Position numbers and translations under genes: made by a program. Shown piece by piece: positions 34,710 through 43,132 of a stretch of DNA of 64,000 nucleotides. The stretch is taken from NCBI GenBank assembly GCA_005223045.1, contig NJBM01000002.1:124001-188000 (forward strand), read 5' to 3'. The notes beneath the pieces were generated by a model. That model did no database searches. It was not told the DNA's origin and was given only the letters and a program-made list of their open reading frames with translations. Origin of the DNA: Planctomycetes bacterium B3_Pla. GTDB lineage: Bacteria > Planctomycetota > Phycisphaerae > Sedimentisphaerales > Anaerobacaceae. Every line of letters begins with the position of its first letter. Position 1 is the stretch's first letter.

Positions 34710-34880
34710 TTACTCCATACTGATTGCCTCTTCCGGGCAGGCGTCAACGCAAACTCCGCAATCAACGCACTCTTCATTAACCTGGGCCTTCTCTTCGGCC
34801 ATGCTAATCGCTTCGGTCGGACACTCTGACACACAAGTTTCGCAACCAGTGCACTTTTCTGCATCTACGTTTGCCGGCAT
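34710..34880 (-). CDS. Small 2[4Fe-4S] ferredoxin
   Basis: 56 residues, too short for many gene finders. Two CxxCxxCxxxCP motifs bind two 4Fe-4S clusters: Cys10, 13, 16, 20 ([12 protein letters not shown]) and Cys38, 41, 44, 48 ([12 protein letters not shown]). This is the clostridial-type electron carrier of low potential, fitting an anaerobic lifestyle. The start ATG at 34880 follows GGGTTGTGG. The tRNA-Glu gene follows directly on the same strand. Confidence 0.95.
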   Translation of the reverse strand: MPANVDAEKCTGCETCVSECPTEAISMAEEKAQVNEECVDCGVCVDACPEEAISME

Positions 34881-35082
34881 TTCCACAACCCTTTCAAAAA
34901 AACACTACAACTTTCCCATAACCTTCATTATTACAAGAATACGGCATGTTACAAAATTACACTCACATTTCAAACGATTTTTTGAAGAAATTTTTTCGGC
35001 GACCGGGCACCTCAGAAATGACTCTCAATCCCGCCAAAAGCCGGTTTTCTCACCCGTTGCCCCCCTCTGCCCCGGCTACCAT

Positions 35083-37533
35083 TTACTTTGACTGAGACCT
35101 GCCCGACAATGCAATAGCCAAATCCCGGACGGATTTGCTGCGATCATTTTTCGCCGTCCAGTCCAGAACCTTGTCGAATTGCCCGTCCGCTCGGTTGGCC
35201 AGCAGGTATATAGCCATCATGCGAACAGGCCATTTGGCGTCATTCAGATTCTCTGCCACGACGCCGATCAGTTCGTGGTCTAACGGCAAAGAAAGCATCT
35301 CTGTCATAGTGTGGACCTTGACGATCCACTCATTCTCGGCAGAGTTTCGCAGGAGTCCTGATTCGTGCAACAGCGCACTTCTCATCAAATCCGCGGCCCA
35401 ATCGGCGTACATTACTCTGTACGGCAGCTTGCGCTTTGACATTTCATGCTGCTCGGTCATAAGGCCGGTGAAAAGCTGTGCGGTCTTGATTTTTTGTTCA
35501 ACGGGCGCTCTTGATATTGAGTTGAACCGGTCCCTCAGATATTTGCCGGTGAGTTTGAAGCCCGGACGCCTCACACGCGCACCGGCAGGCTTTATATGAG
35601 TGAGTCTGTTGGCAATCTTGCCGTCATCCGTCATAACTGGATCGAGATAAAGCGTGAACTCTATATCCAGAGACGCCTGCGGATAGCTCAGAAGAGTCCT
35701 TCTAAGTTCACCCGTGAAAAGCCGCACGGGAAAGATGACACTGCGACCAGGCTCGGCAAGGAAGGTCGTGCGAATCTTAGTGAAAACCAGGTCCGGTATG
35801 TTCTTGCTGAGGTCTCCGCTTATGGCGGCATCGACTCTGATGTTGCCCTTGAACAAGCCGTCGTCGCTGATGACAAAAGGCTCGGAAGAGTTGTTCACCA
35901 CGGCAACGATACCGCTGAATTCATCGCCGTACGGAAACGTCTCGCCCTGAACATCAAGCCGGGCTGATATTATCTTCTCGGGAGCAATGAACACCGGGAC
36001 GAAGGTCTTATCGAAAGCATTTTGCAAAGAAGCCAGGACGGCATTAGGATCGGTAGGCGGGACGTATGCTTTGCCCTGCCGGGCCAGAATCTCTTTGGCG
36101 CGTTCGGCGGCAAAAGAACCCGGATCTTTGGTGATTGCGGAGCTCAGGGTTTCGATCGCCAGATTTACCTGGCCGTCGGCAAGCTGAATCTGACCCAGCG
36201 CCAAATCTGCGATTTGATTTCGCTCCTGATCCTTGAGAAGGGGCTTTGCCCACTCTATCTGCTTGTCCGTGACAAGTGCATAAGCCAAAAGAGCCGACGT
36301 CACAGGCGAATTCTCGGCCGCCCAGGCTTCGTTAGCCAAAGGGATCGCCTTGCCCGGGATCGGCAATGTAAAGCAGTAGAACCAGGCAAGTTGTTCGAGA
36401 TAGGCCTGCCTCGAGCGTGAGCTCTCGGACGAGCCTGAATCGCTTATGCTTCGGCTTGTCGCTGGCGCCGCAAGCATCTGTTTGGCCTTTTCTTCGGCTT
36501 CCCGAAAAATCTGCGTCGCCAGCTCGACGTCGCCGATCTTGATGGCGGCTTTACCCGCAATGGCCTCAAGTCGCAGGTCAAATCCTCTTTCCTGCCGGAT
36601 GAGCTTGGCAATCCGCAGGCACTTTGATGTGCTACGCTTCGTGTTGTAGTTGCTGATCGCCCAGGGTAGATAGATACGGGCGGGAATAGGCTCGGACTCA
36701 TACAGATATCGGAACAGATTAGTGCAGTATTCATAGCCGGCCGCAGCCGTTTGGTAAAGCTGCAACTGCTCCGCGAAATTCGCAAACGCGATAGCCGCTT
36801 CGATGTCCGACGGATTCTCGCGCAATGCCAATCTCAGACGTTCAAGACGCACCGCCGGCCCGATCTGCTCGGGCGCCAGCTCGGTTAACTTGTCAAACGC
36901 CAACTTGTTATACCTGTTATTCTTATAGGCCTGCATAAAGTGAAACTCGGCGGCTTTCGAATCGGCCTTTTCGGCCTTCAATAAGCCAAGCATCGTGTCC
37001 AGTTTGGAACTCAGGATAATGTTATTGGGGCCTACGGTTTTCAGCAACTGTCCGAGAAGCTTCTCCCGCTCCTCGCGCGAGTTCATCCGTTCAAGAAGGT
37101 ACACAATGGCTTTTTCCGCAATGTCGAGGTCGGCGGACTGATCTACATAGTCAACAAGCAGACTATACACCAGGTTGAAATGGTCCCGCCCCGCTTGGCG
37201 GCAGGCAAGCTCGATCAGCAGGCCGCGGGCCTGCCTGGCGTCGCTGTTGAGCTTCACCGCGGCAGCGAGCAGCGCAATCGCCTGCTCTATTTCGGATCTC
37301 TCGGCATCTTTGGAGCCGGCCAGATTATAAGCAATTTCATAGAATCTTCCGCTGACCGAAGGTGAAAGCAGCCCATCCGATTCGAGCGATGAGCCTGCTG
37401 CCGGGATCGATCCGGTCGCGCCGGGATTTGCAGCCAATTGCTGCGAGCCGCCTGTGATTGGTCGTTGAGCACGGACCGGCAGAGCAAAGAATAGAAGTGC
37501 CAAGAGCACTAACAAAGAAGTTTTCCCGCACAT
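35083..37533 (-). CDS. Large secreted TPR/HEAT-like repeat protein
   Basis: 816 residues from the ATG at 37533, six bases after GGAG; the frame upstream lacks a signal sequence. The signal peptide is SLLVLLALLFFALPVRAQ. Residues ~60-470 are alpha-helical solenoid (TPR-like; e.g. EQIGPAVRLERLRLALRENP, YLEQLAWFYCFTLPIPGKAI). A beta-rich part at ~500-640 follows, then a helical HEAT-like end (EHEL-type: LNDAKWPVRMMAIYLLANRA). No catalytic motif. Probably a periplasmic scaffold. It ends ~200 bases from the ferredoxin gene; murJ starts on its other side on the same strand. Confidence 0.85.
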   Translation of the reverse strand: MCGKTSLLVLLALLFFALPVRAQRPITGGSQQLAANPGATGSIPAAGSSLESDGLLSPSVSGRFYEIAYNLAGSKDAERSEIEQAIALLAAAVKLNSDARQARGLLIELACRQAGRDHFNLVYSLLVDYVDQSADLDIAEKAIVYLLERMNSREEREKLLGQLLKTVGPNNIILSSKLDTMLGLLKAEKADSKAAEFHFMQAYKNNRYNKLAFDKLTELAPEQIGPAVRLERLRLALRENPSDIEAAIAFANFAEQLQLYQTAAAGYEYCTNLFRYLYESEPIPARIYLPWAISNYNTKRSTSKCLRIAKLIRQERGFDLRLEAIAGKAAIKIGDVELATQIFREAEEKAKQMLAAPATSRSISDSGSSESSRSRQAYLEQLAWFYCFTLPIPGKAIPLANEAWAAENSPVTSALLAYALVTDKQIEWAKPLLKDQERNQIADLALGQIQLADGQVNLAIETLSSAITKDPGSFAAERAKEILARQGKAYVPPTDPNAVLASLQNAFDKTFVPVFIAPEKIISARLDVQGETFPYGDEFSGIVAVVNNSSEPFVISDDGLFKGNIRVDAAISGDLSKNIPDLVFTKIRTTFLAEPGRSVIFPVRLFTGELRRTLLSYPQASLDIEFTLYLDPVMTDDGKIANRLTHIKPAGARVRRPGFKLTGKYLRDRFNSISRAPVEQKIKTAQLFTGLMTEQHEMSKRKLPYRVMYADWAADLMRSALLHESGLLRNSAENEWIVKVHTMTEMLSLPLDHELIGVVAENLNDAKWPVRMMAIYLLANRADGQFDKVLDWTAKNDRSKSVRDLAIALSGRSQSK

Positions 37534-37705
37534 CTGCTTCTCCCATGAAAGTGCGAAGACCCATACTTTGCATCGATACATTTCAAGCACCCGCTCCTCC
37601 TGCCTCAAACATAATGATAAACCGTAAATTTATGCATCCAAATCTATATCATTTAGCCGCTCATAAGTCAAGCAGCGTCGGCACAAAAATGGCCGTTATT
37701 GCCGG

Positions 37706-39304
37706 CTAATGCTCCTGATGGGCCTTGCCGCCGGCCAACAGAGAAAGCATTTCGATCCTCAGCAACTTCGCCGCCAGTGCATAGACGCCTGCCGCCAAGG
37801 GCACAACGACTGCAAGTCTCAAAACATCGAAGCCCGTACCGTCGGGCAGCCCTCGGCACAGGTACAAGAAGCATTTTCCAACTGTGTACATAATAATTGT
37901 TGCCGCAAGTGTCTTTACCAATACAGTCAGTACGCCGTCCAGTATGGAAGAGCCGAACCTTCTGCGAAGCGCAGAGATAAGAATCACAACCTGTAAATAC
38001 GAACACATCGCTGTTGAAATAGCCAGGCCGGCCGTGCCCATAAACCATATCAGCGTAAGATTAAGAACAATATTTACACACACCGCTATCAAAGCGCTTC
38101 GGGCTGGCATTTTGGAATCCTGCATCGAATAGAAGGCCCTGGTGACGACCTGCTGCATAAAGAAGCCGCATAATCCAAACGAGTAAAAGAATAGCACCCC
38201 TGCCGTAAGCGTTGTGTCACTGCCTGTGAACTGTCCTCGTTCAAAGATCACCGAAATCGCCAGGTTGCGCACCAGCAACAATCCTGCCGTCGCGGGCAGC
38301 GCGACAAAAACAGCGCCTCGGATACCGCGTGAAATGGTCCTGATCAGGGCGTCGAAATCTTTTCTCGCCGCCTCGGCGCTCATTACCGGGAAAATCGCAG
38401 TGGCCAGAGATATACCTAAGACCCCCAGTGGAAACTGATATAGCCGCTGTGAGTAAAAAAGCTGAGAGACAGCCCCTTCCCACATCGGGTACCTGATTTC
38501 TCTACCGAACAATAAGAATACTTCGCCCTTTTCCGGTGAACCTGAAAACCACAAGGCGATAAAATCGTCGGCTAATGTGTTTATCTGTGTAACCGTCAAA
38601 CCGAGAATCATCGGCCCCATAAGGACAATAATCTTCCTGAACGCCTCCGACCTGACCTGCCAGGCCGGACGAATATAGATTCCGCGTTTCCGCAATGGCT
38701 GAAGCTGCATGAACAACTGAGCCAGCCCGGCAACAAGGACTGCTGCGGCAACGATAAAGACCAGACTGCCCGGCTCTATCCTAAAGCCCCATCCGCCGAT
38801 GCAGAGCGAACTTATGATAAAAATGTTCAACACAATCGGCGCCGCCGCCGGCATGGCAAAGTGCCTGTGCGCATTGAGTATCCCGGCAAGGATAGCCACG
38901 ACACAAATTAGAATCGTGTACGGCAGCATTATTCCGCTAAGAGCCAGCTTGAGGTCGGTGCTCGGAAGAATGCTGAAAATCTTGTAATAGCCCCAGATAA
39001 CCCCCTCGCCGAGCAAAACGATCCCGGCAAGGAGCAAGAATATTACCGTCACCACAGTACAGGCCAGTTTCTTCGCCGCTTCGGGGTCTTTTTGCAGTTG
39101 TTCGCTGTACACAGGTATCAGCGATGAGGATGCCGCTCCTTCCCCGAAGAGCCGCCTTGCCAGATTGGGGATTTTGAATGCTATTACCCAGCCGTCCATC
39201 AGACCGGCGGCGCCGAGGAAATACGCGAACGCCATGTCACGCAACATGCCGAAGACCCTGCTGATGGTCGTAAGGCCCGCAATTTGTCTAAAACCTTTTA
39301 TCAT
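37706..39304 (-). CDS. murJ: Lipid II flippase MurJ (MviN family)
   Basis: 532 residues with about 13-14 transmembrane helices, the MATE-like MVF fold. The N-terminus TTISRVFGMLRDMAFAYFLG and DGWVIAFKIPNLARRLFGEG are the family signature; the second contains conserved charged residues of the central cavity. It flips lipid II across the membrane for peptidoglycan synthesis. It lies 50 bases downstream of rodA on the same strand, so the two form a cell-wall operon. Presence of both argues for a peptidoglycan-containing cell. Confidence 0.95.
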   Translation of the reverse strand: MIKGFRQIAGLTTISRVFGMLRDMAFAYFLGAAGLMDGWVIAFKIPNLARRLFGEGAASSSLIPVYSEQLQKDPEAAKKLACTVVTVIFLLLAGIVLLGEGVIWGYYKIFSILPSTDLKLALSGIMLPYTILICVVAILAGILNAHRHFAMPAAAPIVLNIFIISSLCIGGWGFRIEPGSLVFIVAAAVLVAGLAQLFMQLQPLRKRGIYIRPAWQVRSEAFRKIIVLMGPMILGLTVTQINTLADDFIALWFSGSPEKGEVFLLFGREIRYPMWEGAVSQLFYSQRLYQFPLGVLGISLATAIFPVMSAEAARKDFDALIRTISRGIRGAVFVALPATAGLLLVRNLAISVIFERGQFTGSDTTLTAGVLFFYSFGLCGFFMQQVVTRAFYSMQDSKMPARSALIAVCVNIVLNLTLIWFMGTAGLAISTAMCSYLQVVILISALRRRFGSSILDGVLTVLVKTLAATIIMYTVGKCFLYLCRGLPDGTGFDVLRLAVVVPLAAGVYALAAKLLRIEMLSLLAGGKAHQEH

Positions 39305-39354
39305 CTATAAGTTTTTATCGGGTGATTCAAGGGTTGAAGTCCACGTATTACAGA

Positions 39355-40611
39355 TCACGCTTTGGGCGCGACGCTGAAAAGCCTGCACCGGCCGATATTG
39401 TTCAGCAGTCCTATCGAAACCATGCTCACCAGCAGGCTCGATCCGCCGTAGCTGACCAGCGGCAGAGTCAGGCCCGTGATCGGCATCAGGCCGACGGTCA
39501 TTCCGACGTTGATGAGTACCTCGACCACGAACATCGCGACAATGCCGACAGCGAAGAGTTTGCCGAACGGATCGGTGTTGTTGGCGACAATTTCCAGCCC
39601 GCAGCTTACAATGATAACATACAGCCCGAGCACGGCAAGACAGCCCCAGAAGCCCCATTGGTGGGCTATCACCGCAAATATAAAGTCGTTATGCCTCTCC
39701 GGCAGGAAACTGTACTTTATGAACGGCCCGTGCCTGAAGCCGTAGCCTTTACCGCCGTTTATCCCGCCGGAGGCGATGGCGTACTTCGACCGGATCAAAT
39801 GGTAGCCCCAGTCGTTCTTCCACTGCTTGGTGCTGAATTTCGTGCCGACAAGAATCCTGCCCAGCGCTTCGTGCTGCTCGGCCTTTTCGCGGACCCAGGC
39901 GCTTTGCAGCAGCACACTGCTTATCCTGGTCCGCTGATAGCTTTCCATTTTATACCACAGCAGCGGACTGACCAGAAACGCCATGAGTATAATCAGCAGC
40001 AAATGCCTGACTTTCGCCCCGGCTACAAACAGCATCGTAAACAGGATCGGCATCATCAACATCACCGTCCCAAGATCAGTCTCGGGCAGGATGAGTACCA
40101 TCGGCAGAAGCGCCAACGCAAACGGGCCTATCAGCGCCCGGAAGTTCCGATAATTGCTGCGATACCTCAGATACCACGCCAAAGCCAGAATATACGCGAT
40201 TTTGCAGAACTCCGAAGGCTGAATTGACGGCAACGTCCGACCCGCTACGGTGATTGATATCCAGCGATAGGTGCCGTTTATCGGCTTGGCGAAAGGCAGG
40301 GTGACCACGAACTTGCTAACCAGCAGCAGCGCCAGCAGCACAAGTATCCCGGCAAGGAACCAGTAGCTCGCCGCCCCAAGATCCCTGTAATTGATCAAGT
40401 TGACGATTATGAAGCCGACCAGCCCCACCACGGCGAAGACGATCTGTTTTTTCCAATAGACGTCCAGACCCTCGTCCTGGCTCGCCGGGCTGTGCTCTGC
40501 CGGGTGGCCGACGGAGTAGATGGTAGCGATCCCGATCCCGAGCAGGAGTAAAGTAGCCGTAAGCAGGCACAGCCGCACGGCCAACAGTCGCCCTTTGAGA
40601 AAGTTGTACAT
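39355..40611 (-). CDS. rodA: SEDS-family peptidoglycan glycosyltransferase RodA
   Basis: 418 residues from the ATG at 40611, with about ten transmembrane helices. SEDS signatures are LPETDLGTVMLM, LPERHNDFIFAVIAHQWGF and NVGMTVGLMPITGLTLPLVS-YGGSS. RodA polymerises glycan strands during elongation, with a class B PBP. It is RodA-like rather than FtsW-like by the short N-terminus and LPERHNDFIFA. No mrd/mre gene is in view. murJ follows in the same operon. Confidence 0.93.
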   Translation of the reverse strand: MYNFLKGRLLAVRLCLLTATLLLLGIGIATIYSVGHPAEHSPASQDEGLDVYWKKQIVFAVVGLVGFIIVNLINYRDLGAASYWFLAGILVLLALLLVSKFVVTLPFAKPINGTYRWISITVAGRTLPSIQPSEFCKIAYILALAWYLRYRSNYRNFRALIGPFALALLPMVLILPETDLGTVMLMMPILFTMLFVAGAKVRHLLLIILMAFLVSPLLWYKMESYQRTRISSVLLQSAWVREKAEQHEALGRILVGTKFSTKQWKNDWGYHLIRSKYAIASGGINGGKGYGFRHGPFIKYSFLPERHNDFIFAVIAHQWGFWGCLAVLGLYVIIVSCGLEIVANNTDPFGKLFAVGIVAMFVVEVLINVGMTVGLMPITGLTLPLVSYGGSSLLVSMVSIGLLNNIGRCRLFSVAPKA

Positions 40612-40692
40612 GCCGAAAACATTAACACACAAAACCCAAAATTGCCACACTCAAGCAACGCGCCATGCGATATTTCGGTCTGCTCAAACAAC

Positions 40693-40819
40693 GTAGGGTG
40701 CGATGAATCGCACCACTCACATAAGGCAAAATCAAAGATTAAAGTTCAAATATCAAAATTGCGGAATCCCGGCGTGCCGGGATGACTGTCTTCGATAGGT
40801 GCGATTCATCGCACCCTAC
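40693..40819. repeat. 22-bp inverted repeat flanking an 83-bp segment
   Basis: 40693-40714 is the exact reverse complement of 40798-40819 (motif core TAGGGTGCGATGAATCGCACC). Each arm also contains its own palindrome GTGCGAT-(GA)-ATCGCAC. Related GTAGGGTGG arms occur at 49482-49537. Confidence 0.8.
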
Positions 40820-40901
40820 CGGCTTGTCCCCGCGAAAGCAGGGGACAGGAATCCACATTCTCTGTGGGACCGAACAGGCTATTTGGCTGTCATTTTATCT
40901 C

Positions 40902-40929
40902 TTGACAGGCTAAGGTCTCTAAGTATTGT
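40902..40929 (+). promoter_or_regulatory. Candidate promoter for the ORF at 41054
   Basis: A perfect TTGACA at 40902-40907 and TATTGT at 40924-40929 with a 16-base spacer. It points towards the AT-rich hypothetical gene 125 bases away. Confidence 0.45.
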
Positions 40930-41053
40930 GTAAGGTCAAGGTGGCGGAATTGTATTGTTGGTAATGACGAGAAGTTCGGGATGTCATACGGACACTCGAA
41001 GGTATCTGGAGTCTTATACGGAAACTATATATGCATTGTTATGGGATAAAAGC

Positions 41054-41611
41054 ATGATCAAAGAAGTATTTACCAATTGTCTTACGGGGCCATTAGCATA
41101 CAGATTGCTTTCAGGAGGCCTGCTTCTATATATATTTGTATGGCTTTATTTCACTCATAGAATATATTCAGAACCTAAAGCAATTCTAACTGTGAGAAAC
41201 TTTACTTATACAGAGAATTTCAATCAATTTAAAGCAGATATAACCCTCATAATTAACAACATTGATTCTTTAATTATCAGAAGTATGGCACTGCACTTTT
41301 GTCAAGATGTAGATATTCCCAATGCTCCCGTTACCACACCGATGCTTGTATGGCAAAATGCAGATCCTGTGACAATAACTGACAAACCATTTCACAAAAC
41401 CGTATACTTTGGCTCCGATCGAAATGACATTGAATCTACATTGTCAGGATTTATCAACATCTTAGTTGAACCGGAAATAATTATTGAATACACGACAGTC
41501 TCTGGAGAAGATAAGGCTCTGTTTAAGAGGATAGGCAGAATCACAATATTTCCAAACTATACAGGTTTTAGTGGTACATTTATTGGTGAACCAATTAGAC
41601 TGCCGCTATAA
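41054..41611 (+). CDS. Hypothetical membrane-anchored protein, AT-rich
   Basis: 185 residues from the ATG at 41054, which has GGGA upstream. A longer frame to 40955 adds unlikely sequence. One N-terminal transmembrane helix (LLSGGLLLYIFVWLYFTH) is followed by a ~145-residue beta-rich domain (ADITLIINNIDSLIIRSMAL, INILVEPEIIIEYTT). I do not recognise a family. Base composition is clearly more AT-rich than the neighbours, and repeats border it on both sides, consistent with lateral acquisition. Confidence 0.7.
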   Translation: MIKEVFTNCLTGPLAYRLLSGGLLLYIFVWLYFTHRIYSEPKAILTVRNFTYTENFNQFKADITLIINNIDSLIIRSMALHFCQDVDIPNAPVTTPMLVWQNADPVTITDKPFHKTVYFGSDRNDIESTLSGFINILVEPEIIIEYTTVSGEDKALFKRIGRITIFPNYTGFSGTFIGEPIRLPL

Positions 41612-41670
41612 CAAGCGAGTTCAAGGGACCTCGTACCTCGGCCCCTGACTCGGGAAGAATAAAGGGGAAT

Positions 41671-41690
41671 AAAGGGGACATTCTACTTTT
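41671..41690 (+). repeat. Solo RAYT end repeat
   Basis: AAAGGGGACATTCTACTTTT, matching the left end at 30082. Its first ten bases are tandemly doubled (AATAAAGGGG at 41659 and 41669). Confidence 0.7.
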
Positions 41691-41716
41691 CTCCTGTTTG
41701 CGGCGGCTGGCGTCGG

Positions 41717-41851
41717 GGCTGTTGAAAAAGTCCCACCGTAAAGCCTGAGATTGCCGCGCGATTCTGCGAATCGCTCGCAATGACGTGAAAATGGAGCTTT
41801 TGTCATTGCGAGGAGCGTAGCGACGAAGCAATCTCACGTTTTTCAACAGCC
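41717..41851. mobile_element. 135-bp MITE-like element with GGCTGTTGAAAAA ends
   Basis: The ends GGCTGTTGAAAAA (41717-41729) and TTTTTCAACAGCC (41839-41851) are perfect inverted repeats. Inside, TGAGATTGC and GCAATCTCA form a second inverted pair around CATTGCGAGGAGCGTAGCGA. No ORF. Non-autonomous element or folded repeat. Confidence 0.7.
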
Positions 41852-42139
41852 TGGCAGCCACTGAGCGCACGCAGTAAGCAAAGTGGATGGTTTAAGACAT
41901 TGTCGAATGTTGTGGATAAGGTCTTCCGGACTCATCGAAAAGGGCCTGTGGATTAGTTCCGTTGCATACTATCCAAGTCAGCCCAGCCTCCAAAGCATGT
42001 CCTGAGCGCAGCCGAATGGGCCAGATTCAGAAAATTCCCGGCACGTGGCCCTGGCGGACATCTGGCTTCGGCTGGGGGGGGGTGATGCAATGAAATAAAC
42101 CTTGCCGAAGGCTAATCCTCACAAAATAATAAAATACTC

Positions 42140-42168
42140 TTGACGGCCAGTCTCTCGCAGTGTATGAT
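42140..42168 (+). promoter_or_regulatory. Strong orphan promoter facing the repeat array
   Basis: TTGACG at 42140-42145 and TATGAT at 42163-42168 with a 17-base spacer. The first credible gene downstream is 965 bases away and has its own promoter. Confidence 0.5.
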
Positions 42169-42398
42169 AGATAGAGAACGAATATTGAATTTAGAATTTG
42201 GAATTGAGAATTGAAAAAAAGCACAAGTAGAAAGGCAGACGACAGGCAATCAGGAAACCGGGATATCAGGGGGTGGGAGGATAAGGCAAAAGTGAAAAGG
42301 TAAAAGTAAAAAGGCGTTGGAATATCGAATAATGAACAGGGAATGTCCAATGTAGAAGTGTAACTTAGAGCCTTAGTGTCTTCGTGGCTATGAGTCGA

Positions 42399-42963
42399 TT
42401 TGAAAAAACAAAGCCAATTTCTTGTCTCGTATTGCGTATTGCGTATGTCGTATGTCGTGTTCTGAATCTAAGATTTTGCCTATTCCTTGTGCACCTCTCC
42501 GTGCCTCTGTGGCTATGAGTCAATTTGAAAAAACAAAGCCAATTTATCTCGTATTGAGTACTGCGTGCTGCGTACTGCGAAAAGGAATTTGAAAAAACAA
42601 AGCCAATTGTCTCGTTCTGAGTGCTGCGTTCTCCGTCAGGAGTCCCAAGGACTGCGTGCTGCGAAATGGAGTTTTGGAAAAACAAAGCCAATTGTCAAAA
42701 GGTTATATAATTGTATGCCCAGTAATATCAAGTAGTTACGCCAATATAGTGCCTTTGTGGCTCAAAAAAACAAACCCAATCACCGGCCTACGACCGGAAA
42801 TCCGAAGCACTCCGTAAGTACCGTCAGGCACGCCTTGCGGCAGAGTCCCAAGGACGAAGCTCTCCATAAGGAGTCCTTAGGACGAAATCCTAAACAAAAA
42901 CGCAATTCTCGGCGTTCTCCGCGCTCTCGGCGGTTAATAGAATTGAAAAAACAAAGCCAATTT
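42399..42963 (+). repeat. Six-copy array of an AAAACAAAGCCAATT motif
   Basis: TTTGAAAAAACAAAGCCAAT or close variants begin at 42399, 42524, 42588, 42672, 42761 (CAAACCCAAT) and 42941. Spacings of 64 to 180 bases are irregular. Segments between them repeat other words (GTGGCTATGAGTC, GTACTGCGTGCTGCG). Spacers are not unique sequence, so it is not a CRISPR array. Confidence 0.8.
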
Positions 42964-43026
42964 GAGGAATCCGGTGTTGAAATGGCCGCCGGGGGGCGGT
43001 TTTCCGGCGTTTTTTGCATTTTTCTC

Positions 43027-43055
43027 TTGAAATGGATTGTGACTTGTGCTACGAT
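43027..43055 (+). promoter_or_regulatory. Promoter of the dockerin-like gene
   Basis: TTGAAA at 43027-43032 and TACGAT at 43050-43055 with an exact 17-base spacer; the leader would be about 70 bases and includes AAGGAGTTGC before the ATG. Confidence 0.6.
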
Positions 43056-43132
43056 GAAATTGATCTTCATCACCAAGATAGAGCAGAGTTCTTGGCTCTG
43101 CGAAGAAGAAAAGAAAAGGAAGGAGTTGCATC

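Larger units (their letters stand above)
40612..41053. other. Repeat-rich intergenic region
   Basis: No gene. It contains a 22-bp perfect inverted repeat, a degenerate copy of the palindromic MITE core (GGAATCCCGGCGTGCCGGGAT and CCCCGCGAAAGCAGGGG), and a promoter for the downstream ORF. Confidence 0.7.
41612..43132. other. 1.5-kb gene-free, repeat-dense region
   Basis: No supported gene; frames on both strands are short and built from repeats. It contains a RAYT end repeat, the 135-bp element at 41717, a good promoter at 42140, the six-copy AAAACAAAGCCAATT array, and the promoter of the dockerin-like gene. Jittered short words such as GCGTATTGCGTATGTCG fill much of the rest. Confidence 0.75.

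Noticed and set aside
42399..42963. CRISPR-like array
   Set aside because: The repeated unit is ~20 bases with uneven spacing from 64 to 180 bases, the spacers share words, and no cas gene is present.
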